Of a stretch of DNA of 64,000 bases, positions 1 to 8,500 are shown one piece after another. Position numbers and translations under genes: made by a program. This DNA comes from Actinomycetes bacterium. Its GTDB lineage: Bacteria; Actinomycetota; Thermoleophilia; BMS3ABIN01. Numbering within the stretch: position 1 is the first letter of the stretch; every line of letters starts with the position of its first letter. The stretch is taken from positions 118,621 through 182,620 of the forward strand of contig JAJYXB010000019.1 in NCBI GenBank assembly GCA_021791195.1, given 5' to 3'. The notes beneath the pieces were generated by a model, which did no database searches, was not told where the DNA came from, and saw only the letters and a list, made by a program, of their open reading frames with translations.

Positions 1-91
1 TTCCTAACGATCCTAAATAGGCCTCATCCTGGAACACGGACTCGCCCATCCTCAAGGCACGGCAGCCACAGTATCCGCGCACCATCCCTTC

Positions 92-145
92 TCAACAAAA
101 AAGCAACATAAATGTCCCTATTTTTTAACACCGGCGCAGATAAAT
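92..145 (+). promoter_or_regulatory. Possible weak Pho box and -10 upstream of the small HTH gene
   Basis: Pentamers TCAAC (92), GCAAC (103) and TTAAC (125) sit in an 11-bp register with the 114 position degenerate. A GATAAA/ATAAAT -10-like box follows at about 139-145. The spacing from the last unit to the -10 (about 15 nt) matches the two better Pho-box promoters at 8359 and 35419. One of four units does not match, so this is tentative. Confidence 0.3.
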
Positions 146-197
146 GTTGCTAGCATGGCAGCGACATTCAATCCGGATGATGAAAGGAGGGATGCAT

Positions 198-443
198 TTG
201 AATACCGTCTTTGAGGAGATGAAGGGCGTCCACACAAACAGCAAGCTGGAGATCATCTGCTGTCTGCTGGCTCACCAGGACGAGCCGGTCCGGCTCGATG
301 AGATCGTCGAGAGCACCGGCCTGCCGCTGGAGAAAGTCGAGCGCGAGCTGGACGAGCTGGAAGGACCGTTCGGTTCCGCGGAAACCGGCGGCGGTTACAT
401 CCACCGCGCCCGCTGTAGCAGCCAGGCCGTGTTCATTGCCTAG
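198..443 (+). CDS. Small winged-helix/HTH-like protein
   Basis: About 81 residues. Residues around 20-55 (segment ending in VERELDEL) look like a helix-turn-helix of the winged-helix type, with a basic, cysteine-containing tail. The start is chosen as TTG because the strong AAAGGAGGG ribosome site lies 6 nt upstream of it and directly abuts the earlier ATG at 192. It could be a small transcriptional regulator; no partner or ligand domain is visible. It lies ahead of the pst operon, but the 300-bp gap and Pho box between them argue against cotranscription. The exact family is not recognised. Confidence 0.55.
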   Translation: MNTVFEEMKGVHTNSKLEIICCLLAHQDEPVRLDEIVESTGLPLEKVERELDELEGPFGSAETGGGYIHRARCSSQAVFIA

Positions 444-519
444 ACGGCCGCGCAGCGTCCCGGACAGTGCTGTGTCCGGACGGCATGCAGCTTCGCGCAA
501 TGCCGGCGGCGCCGTTCAC

Positions 520-737
520 GAACGTCCCCCGCAGGGAGGGGACGTTCCCGTGGCCGGGCAAGACCTGCCACCGATTGATCGGCCATCCGTCAGCCAGTTC
601 CAAACTTCTTTCCATATGGCAAGTTTCGCCGCACTCCGCATTGTCCACCCTCCCAAGCCCAGGTTTTCGCCCCTACTGCAGGCATGATGAAGAGGGACGG
701 CAGCTGAAAGTAGGATCGGTAGGAAAGCAACGTCCCC
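520..737. repeat. REP-like family 1 element with inverted ends
   Basis: A perfect 10-bp hairpin (GAACGTCCCC at 520-529 against GGGGACGTTC at 538-547) is followed at 718-737 by the inverted copy AGGAAAGCAACGTCCCC. The same end sequence recurs at 5784, 21195/21277, 46857/46942, 53375/53537 and 56062. No ORF of note lies inside. The stretch 444-745 otherwise holds nothing recognisable. Confidence 0.6.
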
Positions 738-745
738 GTTCGCGC

Positions 746-784
746 GTTCACATTTTTGTAACAACTTTTTAACCGCTCTGTAAC
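746..784 (+). promoter_or_regulatory. Pho box of the pst operon
   Basis: Four hexamers GTTCAC, TGTAAC, TTTAAC and TGTAAC begin at 746, 757, 768 and 779, exactly 11 bp apart. This is the architecture of PhoB/PhoP binding direct repeats. It lies directly upstream of the pst genes. No good -10 box is obvious at the spacing seen for the other two arrays; weak candidates lie near 796-808. Confidence 0.75.
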
Positions 785-810
785 CTGTATCCGGCGCCAA
801 TCTGTTACGG

Positions 811-1935
811 TTGGCTAAAGTCCCCGGCCGGGAACGGCTGCAGCGGCCTGTTCCCCATTTTCCTGGTTTATCCATCCCTGACAGAGCAAGGAAAACCAGA
901 CGCAGGCGGGACGGACCTGACTCGCCGGAAAGGCATCCCATAACTGACAGCACGCCAACAACCACCAGCGGCATCCGCGGCAAACTCGCCTCGGCGGTAA
1001 AGCCGGCGCGCGGCCGCCTGGGTGATTCACTTTTCGCCGCCATCACACTGCTGGCAGTAGCCACCATCATCATCCTGATGGCGCTGTTGATCTACGAACT
1101 GGTGCAGCAGGCGCTGCCGGCGATCCGGGCTTTCGGCGCCGGCTTCCTGATCTCGACCAACTGGGATCCGGTAAACAATATCTACGGCGCCCTGCCGTTC
1201 ATTTTCGGCACGGTCGTCTCGTCGCTGCTGGCGCTGCTGATGGCGGTGCCGCTGAGCCTGGGGATCGCGATCTATCTGAGCCAGTTCGCGCCCAAATGGC
1301 TCCGCTCGCCACTGGGATTCGTGGTCGAGCTGCTGGCGGCCATTCCCAGCGTCGTCTACGGCCTCTGGGGGATCTTCGTGCTGGCTCCCTTTCTGGGCCG
1401 GACGGTGGAGCCTTTTCTCTCCGGCCATCTGGGCAGCATCCCATTTTTCGCCGGCCCGGTCTACGGCGTCGGCCTGTTCGCCGCCTCGGTGGTGCTCGCG
1501 ATCATGATCATTCCCACGATCTCGGCAATCTCCCGCGAGTCGATGCTCAACGTTTCCCGCGATCAAAAAGAGGCGGCGCAGGCGCTGGGGGCGACGCCCT
1601 GGGAGACAGTGAAGATGGCGGTGCTGCCGCTGTCGCGGCCGGGCATCATCGGCGCGGTCATCCTGGGGCTGGGACGCGCACTGGGCGAGACGATGGCGGT
1701 GACGATGCTGATCGGCAACAGCCCCAAGATCTCCGCGTCGATCTTCGCGCCCGCCTACTCGATCGCCAGCGTTATCGCCAGCGAGTTCCAGGAGGTGACA
1801 GCGGGCGTGCATATGGCGGCGCTGATCGAGATGGCGCTCATCTTGCTGGTGATCACCCTGATGCTCAACCTGCTGGCGCGCCTGCTGATCCAGAAAACGG
1901 GCGGCCGGGCGCTCAAGTCCAGAGGGCGGTCATGA
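811..1935 (+). CDS. pstC: Phosphate ABC transporter permease PstC
   Basis: Inner-membrane permease of the high-affinity phosphate importer, pairing with PstA and the ATPase PstB. From about residue 70 the sequence has the usual six membrane segments and the binding-protein-dependent permease loop (EAAQALGATPWETV, about residues 250-265), which contacts PstB. The first 70 residues are basic, look unlike PstC and have no ribosome site before the TTG at 811. The true start may lie further downstream, but no ATG or GTG is available before the first membrane helix. The stop overlaps the pstA start (ATGA). The Pho box upstream implies phosphate-starvation control. No pstS is found in the window. 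Confidence 0.9.
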   Translation: MAKVPGRERLQRPVPHFPGLSIPDRARKTRRRRDGPDSPERHPITDSTPTTTSGIRGKLASAVKPARGRLGDSLFAAITLLAVATIIILMALLIYELVQQALPAIRAFGAGFLISTNWDPVNNIYGALPFIFGTVVSSLLALLMAVPLSLGIAIYLSQFAPKWLRSPLGFVVELLAAIPSVVYGLWGIFVLAPFLGRTVEPFLSGHLGSIPFFAGPVYGVGLFAASVVLAIMIIPTISAISRESMLNVSRDQKEAAQALGATPWETVKMAVLPLSRPGIIGAVILGLGRALGETMAVTMLIGNSPKISASIFAPAYSIASVIASEFQEVTAGVHMAALIEMALILLVITLMLNLLARLLIQKTGGRALKSRGRS

Positions 1936-2972
1936 ACCTGAACCTGAACCGGGATCCGGGGGAAGAAGTGCGCGCGGCCGATCCGGAGCCGGAAACAGCG
2001 GCCGCGACCGAACCGTCCGCCGTGGAGGCAGCACCGGACGATGCGCTGACGGCTCCGCGGGAGCCGGAGCAGGAGCCGCAGGAGCGTGGCGCGCTTGGCC
2101 GCGACGGCGAGCTGCGCCGGCATAGCGAGCTGCACCGCCGCAGCCGCATCATCCGCAGCGACCTGGCGCATATCCTCTGCGCCCTGTCAACGCTTATCGC
2201 GATGATCCCGCTTGTGCTAATTCTTTTTTATGTCATTTACCAGGGCGCCGGCGCCCTCAACCTCGATTTCATCACGCAGCTGCCCAAGCCGGTAGGCGAA
2301 CCCGGCGGCGGCATGGGCAACGCCATCGTCGGCTCGCTGATGCTGATGGGCATCGCCGCCGTCATCGGTCTGCCGGTGGGCGTGCTGGCCGGGACCTTCC
2401 TGGCAGAGTTCCGCAGCCCGCGGCTGAGCTGGTTCGTGCGGCTGCTGGCTGACATCCTAAGCGGCGTGCCTTCCATCATCGTCGGCGTGTTTGTCTATAC
2501 ACTGCTGGTGCTGACCTTCAAACAGTTCTCGGCGCTGGCCGGCGGCCTGGCGCTGGGCATTCTGATGCTCCCCACCGTCGCGCGCACCACCGAGGAGATG
2601 CTGCGGATGGTGCCCGACTCGCTGCGGGAAGCCTCGCTGGCGCTGGGCATCCCCCGCTGGCGCACGATCATCAGCGTCATCATCAAGACCGCCGGCGGCG
2701 GCATCATGACCGGCGTGATGCTAGCGATCGCGCGCATCGCCGGCGAGACGGCGCCGCTGCTGTTCACGGCGCTCAACAGCCGCACCTGGCCCACCGGCAT
2801 CGACAAGCCGGTGGCTTCGCTGCCAGTGCAGATATATCAGTACGCCATCTCGCCGTTTGACGCCTGGCATCAGCAGGCGTGGGCGGGCTCGCTGGTGCTG
2901 GTGCTGATGGTGCTAATATTGAGCGTCGGATCAAAGCTTTACTTTGGCAGAAAAATGCAGAGAGCAAGATAA
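1932..2972 (+). CDS. pstA: Phosphate ABC transporter permease PstA
   Basis: Second permease of the Pst importer, 346 residues. About 75 N-terminal residues are acidic and low-complexity (rich in E, P, A) and precede the first membrane segment (near residues 78-98). PstA proteins of many bacteria lack such a tail, which would face the cytoplasm. The permease loop (REASLALGIPRWRTI) is present. The ATG overlaps the pstC stop by 4 bp, indicating translational coupling. A 15-bp gap separates it from pstB. Confidence 0.93.
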   Translation: MNLNLNRDPGEEVRAADPEPETAAATEPSAVEAAPDDALTAPREPEQEPQERGALGRDGELRRHSELHRRSRIIRSDLAHILCALSTLIAMIPLVLILFYVIYQGAGALNLDFITQLPKPVGEPGGGMGNAIVGSLMLMGIAAVIGLPVGVLAGTFLAEFRSPRLSWFVRLLADILSGVPSIIVGVFVYTLLVLTFKQFSALAGGLALGILMLPTVARTTEEMLRMVPDSLREASLALGIPRWRTIISVIIKTAGGGIMTGVMLAIARIAGETAPLLFTALNSRTWPTGIDKPVASLPVQIYQYAISPFDAWHQQAWAGSLVLVLMVLILSVGSKLYFGRKMQRAR

Positions 2973-2987
2973 GAGAGTGAGTCACTA

Positions 2988-3767
2988 ATGGCAGGATGCA
3001 TTACCACAAAACATCTGAGCGCTTCCTTCGGCGATATCCACGCGATCGAAGATGTCTCGGTCGAGATCATGGCCAACAAGGTCACGGCGATCATCGGCCC
3101 CTCCGGCTGCGGCAAATCCACATTCCTGCGCTGCCTCAACCGGATGCACGAACTCGTCCCGGGCGCCAGGGTAACTGGCGAAGTCTCCTGGGATGGCCGC
3201 AACATCTATGCCCCGGAGATGGACGCCACCCTGGTGCGGCGCGGCATCGGCATGGTCTTCCAGAAGCCGAACCCGTTCCCCCTGATGTCGATTGAGGACA
3301 ACGTCAGCGCGGGCCTCAGGCTGGCCGGCGGCAGGATGCGCAAGGCCAAGGTCGCCGAGATCGTTGAGCGCAGCCTGCGACTGTCAGCTTTGTGGGACGA
3401 GGTCAAGAACAAGCTGCATAAACCGGGTGGCAGCCTCTCCGGCGGCCAGCAGCAGCGGCTGTGCATCGCCCGGGCGCTGGCGGTGGAGCCGGACATCATC
3501 CTCATGGACGAGCCCTGCTCGGCGCTGGACCCCGCCTCGACGCAGAAGATAGAGGATACGATGGAGAAGCTGAAGAAGGATTACACCATCGTCATCGTCA
3601 CGCACAACATGCAGCAGGCGGCGCGCGTCTCCGACATGACCGGCTTCATGCTGTCCACCGAGATGGGCGAGCCGGGACGCATGATCGAGTTCGGCCTCAC
3701 GAACAAGATCTTCACCATGCCCGACCGGAAGGAAACGGAAAATTACATCACGGGGAGGTTCGGCTAG
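2988..3767 (+). CDS. pstB: Phosphate ABC transporter ATP-binding protein PstB
   Basis: ATPase subunit of the Pst importer, 259 residues, the normal length. Visible motifs are Walker [10 protein letters not shown] (about residues 37-45), signature LSGGQQQR, Walker [12 protein letters not shown] and the switch histidine in [12 protein letters not shown]. PstB differs from other ABC ATPases in the [12 protein letters not shown]-loop context, seen here. It lies between pstA and phoU in one transcription unit. Confidence 0.97.
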   Translation: MAGCITTKHLSASFGDIHAIEDVSVEIMANKVTAIIGPSGCGKSTFLRCLNRMHELVPGARVTGEVSWDGRNIYAPEMDATLVRRGIGMVFQKPNPFPLMSIEDNVSAGLRLAGGRMRKAKVAEIVERSLRLSALWDEVKNKLHKPGGSLSGGQQQRLCIARALAVEPDIILMDEPCSALDPASTQKIEDTMEKLKKDYTIVIVTHNMQQAARVSDMTGFMLSTEMGEPGRMIEFGLTNKIFTMPDRKETENYITGRFG

Positions 3768-3769
3768 CA

Positions 3770-4471
3770 ATGACGCGGCAAACGTTTCATGAAGGCCTCA
3801 ACCAGCTAAACCAGGAAGTGCTGCATCTGGGCAGCCTGGTGGTGGAAGCGGTCGACCTTTCCACCCAGTCCCTTTTCAACGGAGACCGGAAGCTGGCCAA
3901 CAGCGTCATCGCCGGCGACGATGACATCAACGAGCTGACCCTGCGGATCGAGGGGCAGTGCCTGGCGCTGCAGGCCCGCCAGCAGCCGGTGGCCAAGGAT
4001 CTGCGGCTGCTGCACGTCTGCCTGCTGGTCAGCCTGCATCTGGAGCGGATCGGCGACCTGGCGGTGAACATCGCCAAGATCGCCAAGCGGCTGGAGCGCA
4101 CCAGCGCCGCCGAGCCGTATTTCGACCTGCTGAGGAAGATGTCAGCGCAGGCGCTCGAGGTGCTCCGGCAGGGTATCAAGGCTTTTGCCGACCGCGATGT
4201 CGGACTGGCGAATTCACTGGAGACGATCGATGAGCCGATCGACGAGATGTTCAAGGAGATCCTGTCGCGGCTGCTGCATCCCGAGGTGACCAAGGAGGAA
4301 ACCTCGGCGGAGTGGGCGACGCACATCGCGCTTGCCAGCCGTTACATCGAGCGCATCGCCGATCAGGTGGTGGACATGGGAGGCCGGGTCGCCTTCCTGG
4401 TCACCGGCCAGCTGGACGGCCAGTACTTTGACCGGCCGGAGCCGGATCTCAACCGGCAGTTTGGCGAATAG
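3770..4471 (+). CDS. phoU: Phosphate signalling accessory protein PhoU
   Basis: 233-residue, all-helical protein with two PhoU repeats (about residues 15-105 and 120-210). PhoU links Pst transport activity to the PhoR kinase and holds it in the off state when phosphate is plentiful. The start is the ATG 2 nt after the pstB stop, with GGGGAGG about 11 nt upstream. It is followed by the kinase gene phoR after 63 bp, the classic order. Confidence 0.95.
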   Translation: MTRQTFHEGLNQLNQEVLHLGSLVVEAVDLSTQSLFNGDRKLANSVIAGDDDINELTLRIEGQCLALQARQQPVAKDLRLLHVCLLVSLHLERIGDLAVNIAKIAKRLERTSAAEPYFDLLRKMSAQALEVLRQGIKAFADRDVGLANSLETIDEPIDEMFKEILSRLLHPEVTKEETSAEWATHIALASRYIERIADQVVDMGGRVAFLVTGQLDGQYFDRPEPDLNRQFGE

Positions 4472-4534
4472 CGCCGATGAGACTGTGATAGCGGCCGCCG
4501 GGAAGAACAGGGCGTCCGGGGCAACCACGGCGGG

Positions 4535-5767
4535 ATGGTCTGGATGAGCAGCTTGTCACTCTTTCTGATTGCAATCACGGCGGCGCTGCTGCTGGCGGCG
4601 GCGCTGCTGGCAGCTTTCCTGCTGCGGCTGCTGAAGGAGCGCTCGGGACTGGTCGCGGTCCTGGATCCCCCTCGGCCGGAGTTGCTGCTGGAAACGGCGC
4701 GCCAGCTGCATGAAGCGGCAGCCGCCGCGGAGCGCTGCGACCGCGCCGAGCAACGCCTGAGCCAGCTGGTGATCAACTCGCCGATGCCGGTGCTGCTGGT
4801 CGATGAGGCGCGCGAGATCGTCGCCCTGAGCGCTTCGGCCGAGGAAGAGCTGGATCAGCCGCGCATCCGCCGCGGGCTGCTGGAGACCCTGGGTAGCCAT
4901 GAGCTGGATGAAGCCGCCAGCCAGGCGCTGACGTCCCTGAAACCATCGCAGCTGACGGTGAGACTCTACGCCAAGGGACGCCGGTCCTTTGTAGCGCAAC
5001 TCTACCCCTACCGCAACGGTCCCCGGCATGAATGCCTGATCTTCCTGCAGAATGCGGCCGCCACCGTGGAGTTCGGCGAGTTGCGCTCACAGTTCGCCGC
5101 CACTGTCTCCCACGAGCTGCGCACGCCGCTGGCCGGCATCCGGGCGCTGGTGGAGAGCCTGCGCGATCCGGACATCGGTGCGGAAGACGCCAGCCGGTTC
5201 CTCGAACGCCTCGATCACGAGACCAGCCGCCTGGGGCAGCTGATCGATGACATCCTCTTCCTCTCGTCGCTCGAATCCGGCGGCGCCGAGATCCAGGGCG
5301 TATCCGATCTGAGGTCCGTGATCGAAAAGGTGATGGAGAAGCTGGAGCCGCAGACGCGGCGCTTTGGCGTCCGCCTCGAGATCGGCATTCCCGCCGGCCT
5401 GCAGATCCCCCTGCCGGAGCGGATGGCCAGCACGGTGATGGGCAACCTGATGGAGAACGCCGTCAAGTACAGCGGCCGCGGCTCGCGGGTGAGCGTGAAC
5501 GCCCAGCGGGAAGCGACCACGGTCAATATCACGGTGAAGGATGACGGCATCGGCATCGACGCCGAACACCTGCCCCACATCTTCGAGCGCTTCTACCGCG
5601 TCGACAAGTCGCGCAGCCGGCATCTGGGCGGCACCGGCCTGGGTTTGTCAATCGTCAAACATGTGATAGAAAGCGCCGGCGGCCAGATCCGGGCCGAAAG
5701 CCGCGAAGGGTTCGGCACCGAGATCTCCTTCCGGCTGCCGCTGGCGGCAGGCAGGCAGTCCGGCTGA
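4535..5767 (+). CDS. phoR: PhoR-like sensor histidine kinase
   Basis: 410 residues. One N-terminal membrane helix (about 5-30), a PAS-like segment (about 75-175), then HisKA with the H-box SHELRTPL (about residue 195) and an HATPase domain with N-box (LMENAVKYSG), G1 (DDGIGI) and G2 (GGTGLGLSI). It presumably autophosphorylates and phosphorylates PhoB. The absence of a large periplasmic domain fits PhoR, which reads the Pst/PhoU state. An in-frame ATG at 4544 is an alternative start. Its partner regulator is convergent rather than co-directional. Confidence 0.9.
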   Translation: MVWMSSLSLFLIAITAALLLAAALLAAFLLRLLKERSGLVAVLDPPRPELLLETARQLHEAAAAAERCDRAEQRLSQLVINSPMPVLLVDEAREIVALSASAEEELDQPRIRRGLLETLGSHELDEAASQALTSLKPSQLTVRLYAKGRRSFVAQLYPYRNGPRHECLIFLQNAAATVEFGELRSQFAATVSHELRTPLAGIRALVESLRDPDIGAEDASRFLERLDHETSRLGQLIDDILFLSSLESGGAEIQGVSDLRSVIEKVMEKLEPQTRRFGVRLEIGIPAGLQIPLPERMASTVMGNLMENAVKYSGRGSRVSVNAQREATTVNITVKDDGIGIDAEHLPHIFERFYRVDKSRSRHLGGTGLGLSIVKHVIESAGGQIRAESREGFGTEISFRLPLAAGRQSG

Positions 5768-5783
5768 CCGCTGGCGCGAATCA

Positions 5784-5808
5784 GGAACTTTAGGAAAGCA
5801 ACGTCCCT
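5784..5808. repeat. REP-like family 1, single end
   Basis: One arm (AGGAAAGCAACGTCCC core, preceded by GGAACTTT) fills the short gap between the convergent phoR and phoB genes and reaches the phoB stop codon. No inverted partner is seen nearby. Confidence 0.6.
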
Positions 5809-6518
5809 AGGATTTTACTTCGAAGCGGTAGCCGAAGCCGTGGTGGGTATGCAGGAACCTGTACTCTGGCAGCCGCTCGGCCAGCTTTTTCCGCAGCCGG
5901 CGCACAAAAACATCCACCGCCCGGTCGCCGTGCAGCATCTCATAGCCCCAGACGCCGCGATAAATCTGTTCGCGTGAGACCGGCGCCGGCGATTTCCGCA
6001 CCAGCAGAAGAAGCAGCGCAAACTCCTTGGGGGTCAGCCCCAGGGAGACGCCGCCGGTGAAAGCTTCCTTGCGGGAAGGATCGATGGTGATCGGCCCCGC
6101 TTCCAGGCGGCCGGCAGGCTCCGCCGGACCGCTGCGAGCCCGGCGCAAATGCGCGCGGACGCGGGCCAGCAGCTCCTGCATTCCGAACGGCTTGGTCATG
6201 TAGTCATCGGCGCCCAGCGACAGGCACTGCACCTTGTCGAACTCGCTGGTGCGGGCGCTGAGGATGATGATCGGCAGATCGAAGCCTTCCTGCCGCGCCT
6301 GCTCGCAAAGCTTCCAGCCGTCCAGCGAGGGCAGCATCAGGTCCAGGATCAGCAGGTCGGGCTTCATGCGCCTGAGCAGCCTGAGGCCTTCCAGGCCATC
6401 GCCGGCGCGCAGAGGAGAAAATCCCTGCTTCTTCAGGTTGTATTCGATGCTCTCGGCGATGCTTTCGTCGTCTTCGACCAGAAGCACGCGGGCGCCGGTT
6501 TCACTGTTCCTGTCCATG
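5807..6518 (-). CDS. phoB: PhoB/PhoP-type response regulator
   Basis: 237 residues: receiver domain with the phospho-acceptor aspartate in ILDLMLPSLDGW (about residue 56), followed by an OmpR/PhoB winged helix ending HTHHGFGYRFEV. It should bind the 11-bp direct repeats found at 746, 8359 and 35419. The ATG at 6518 is chosen because homology begins there and a TACAAT -10 box ends only 6 nt upstream, which suggests a leaderless mRNA. It faces phoR tail-to-tail instead of preceding it. Confidence 0.93.
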
Positions 6519-6524
6519 GCACGA

Positions 6525-6530
6525 TTGTAA
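6525..6530 (-). promoter_or_regulatory. -10 box of a probable leaderless phoB promoter
   Basis: TACAAT on the minus strand ends 6 nt before the phoB ATG, so transcription would begin at or next to the start codon. There is no ribosome binding site. Confidence 0.5.
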
Positions 6531-6668
6531 CAAAAAGCCGCGGCGGTCCCGGCAGCCGGCTGGAGCATTTCCCTCTGCCAGATATCTGCCGGCGGCCCCT
6601 AACGTAACCTTTGCAACAAAGGCCTCATCCTGCTACAGTTTATTGGCGTTGAATCTTCGCGAGCGACA

Positions 6669-7376
6669 TTGCACCGGAACAATACCATCATTCAGGGGAA
6701 AACCAGACGCAGGCGCCTGATCCTCCCGGGCGTTGCGGTTCTTGTCATCTTTGCTACCGCAGCGGCAGCCGGTTGCGGTAGTTCGTCTGATGCGCAATCA
6801 GGCCAGAACGCGACTTCGCCCGCGTTGAACGTGGAGTCCCGGCCCTCAGCGGGCGTGGTGGAAGCGATCGACGGCATGGGCGACACGGTAGATCCAAACG
6901 GCAATCCGGTTTCCGCCCCGCGCGAGGTCGACATCACGGATGCGTCTGTCTCCAAGGATGGCCAGAACCTGAAGTTCACGATGGAAGTTTCCGGCCGGCT
7001 GCCCAACACCCGTCCGGCTGACACCGGCGCCGCCGAATGGGGATTCCTGCTCGATACCAACGGCGACGGCAAGCCCGACTGGGGCGTGTATGCCGAGCTC
7101 CCCCCTGGCCAGAACGGCTGGTCGTACGGCCTGTACAACCAGAGCACCAAGGCGCGCCAGGCGGACAAGCAGTTCCCCGGCAGCTTCTCGCGCGATGGCT
7201 CCACCCTGACACTGACAATCAACCAGTCCGCGTTCGGTTCCCCCGCAAACTTCAAATGGACTGCTTATTCCGATGACATCGCCGCCACGGCAGTGGCACG
7301 ACAGGCACAGCAGGGCGGGGACCATGTGCCTAACGATGCCTGGCCGCTGGGCAAGCACTGGCTTGATTACCCCTAG
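6669..7376 (+). CDS. Secreted lipoprotein of unknown function
   Basis: 235 residues from a TTG start. A basic N-terminus and hydrophobic stretch end in a lipobox-like AAAAGC, with the cysteine near residue 36, so it should be a membrane-anchored exported protein. The rest is polar, with an acidic EF-hand-like element (DTNGDGKPDWG, about residues 128-138) that may bind calcium, and no catalytic motif I recognise. It is monocistronic and divergent from phoB. It is not PstS: the phosphate-binding-protein motifs are absent. Confidence 0.75.
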   Translation: MHRNNTIIQGKTRRRRLILPGVAVLVIFATAAAAGCGSSSDAQSGQNATSPALNVESRPSAGVVEAIDGMGDTVDPNGNPVSAPREVDITDASVSKDGQNLKFTMEVSGRLPNTRPADTGAAEWGFLLDTNGDGKPDWGVYAELPPGQNGWSYGLYNQSTKARQADKQFPGSFSRDGSTLTLTINQSAFGSPANFKWTAYSDDIAATAVARQAQQGGDHVPNDAWPLGKHWLDYP

Positions 7377-7446
7377 GCCCCGAAGCAAGCCAGGAGGCTC
7401 TGGGGCTAGCTCTTAGGCCCGCGGCGCCAGGCGCAGCCGGCTGCTT

Positions 7447-7656
7447 TCAGGAATGGCTGTGAAGAACCAGGCCGGCGATGCCCACCACGATCGTGGCGCC
7501 GGCGCCGATCAGCCAGATACTTTTCGGCTTGCCTTCCATGGTGCTCCACAGGAAGCCACCCATGCAAAACAGGCCCGCAATCAACGAGATAAGAAAGAAC
7601 ACTGTGACGAACAATTCGCTATCCTCTAAAGTCGCTTGTCTGCCTGATGCGCTCAC
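7447..7656 (-). CDS. Small two-helix membrane protein
   Basis: About 69 residues with two predicted membrane helices separated by a short polar loop (MEGKPKS). The GTG at 7656 has no clear ribosome site. A TTG further in (first residues FVTVFFLI) has AGAGGA 7 nt upstream and may be the real start, giving about 55 residues. Function unknown. Confidence 0.5.
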   Translation of the reverse strand: MSASGRQATLEDSELFVTVFFLISLIAGLFCMGGFLWSTMEGKPKSIWLIGAGATIVVGIAGLVLHSHS

Positions 7657-7758
7657 ACCCGATTTGCCCTGCCCCTTGCGCTTAATGCTACTTCATCGGT
7701 ATAAATGTATCAATACGGCGTGTTTGACGCGGTTTGGCCGGAAGGTTATCCTTTTTTT

Positions 7759-8016
7759 ATGAACAGGATCGCGTGTCCATATTGTGACTCTGACATCGAA
7801 ACCCGGAATCCGGAAAGATTCCAGTCGTGCCCGGCCTGCGGTTACAGTTCCGCCCGGATCGATTCCGGTCCCAGCTGCTGCCTCATCATCGACAGCCAGC
7901 TGCCAGACCTGATCGACAGATATGAGGAGCTGCAGGGCGGCGAAAACGGCCGCCACATCCTGATCAACCGGCGCGTGGCCCATGCTGCCTTTGCCGGAAC
8001 CGACCGGCGGCGCTAA
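7759..8016 (+). CDS. Small zinc-ribbon protein
   Basis: 85 residues. CPYC near residue 6 and CPAC near residue 24 form a typical four-cysteine zinc ribbon, followed by a short helical tail. The start is the ATG immediately before the cysteine motif; the upstream in-frame extension to 7705 lacks a ribosome site. Function not assignable. Confidence 0.6.
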   Translation: MNRIACPYCDSDIETRNPERFQSCPACGYSSARIDSGPSCCLIIDSQLPDLIDRYEELQGGENGRHILINRRVAHAAFAGTDRRR

Positions 8017-8088
8017 AAAGCGATCGCGCTACCGCTAACCTTTCGATTTGGCCATCGCTTCCCATTTCCCTGCAACCGCACTGCCGGC

Positions 8089-8295
8089 ATGAACATCTGG
8101 TCAGGCAATCCGAATCTGTGCGGCGACTGGCTCCCTCACGACTTCTGCGTCGTGGCGCTGAGGGAAGAGTACCTGCGCCGCTCCTGCCGCGTTTGCTCGC
8201 TGGCAAACGATTGCTGGCCGGGGATGCACGAGGATTCCCCCCACTCTGTGCAGAGCGGCCAGACCGGTTTTCACGGCGAAAAGAGCGAGATCTGA
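8089..8295 (+). CDS. Small cysteine-containing hypothetical protein
   Basis: 68 residues with five cysteines, including CRVCSLANDC, possibly a metal site. There is no clear ribosome site upstream. The composition looks protein-like, but this could be a chance ORF. Confidence 0.4.
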   Translation: MNIWSGNPNLCGDWLPHDFCVVALREEYLRRSCRVCSLANDCWPGMHEDSPHSVQSGQTGFHGEKSEI

Positions 8296-8358
8296 GCCAG
8301 CGAAGCCGTCTTTCGCGCGGTTTCCGCGCTTCCGGGCGGCGCCTGCCTTTTGCGTTGA

Positions 8359-8412
8359 TTAACTTCCTCTTAAAGAGGACTTAACCTCAACTTAATCTTG
8401 CCCTGCTAATAT
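8359..8412 (+). promoter_or_regulatory. Pho-box promoter ahead of a short non-coding segment
   Basis: TTAAC, TTAAA, TTAAC and TTAAT start at 8359, 8370, 8381 and 8392, exactly 11 bp apart. A TAATAT -10 box lies at 8407-8412, 15 nt after the start of the last unit. The direct repeats thus replace a -35 box, as in PhoB-activated promoters. The nearest ORF start is over 250 bp away. Confidence 0.65.
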
Positions 8413-8418
8413 GTTAAC

Positions 8419-8500
8419 TGGCTGTTGACCTTCAGCCTCCCCAAGCGGAAGGCCTGCAATATGGCTCCAGCAGGTTTTGCAGGCCTTCCGTGCCCGCTTT
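8419..8500 (+). ncRNA. Candidate phosphate-starvation small RNA
   Basis: Transcription from the Pho-box promoter would start near 8419. About 27 nt later comes a perfect 14-bp hairpin (CGGAAGGCCTGCAA at 8446-8459 with its complement at 8477-8490), followed by CGCTTTTT as a plausible terminator. The unpaired 5' part contains a C-rich CCTCCCC, complementary to a Shine-Dalgarno region. It could instead be the leader of the zinc-ribbon gene at 8669. Evidence is sequence pattern only. Confidence 0.4.

Noticed and set aside
22..33. GGCCTCATCCTG shared with 6621-6632 as a regulatory repeat
   Set aside because: Only a 12-13-bp identity at two places with no common context; likely chance.
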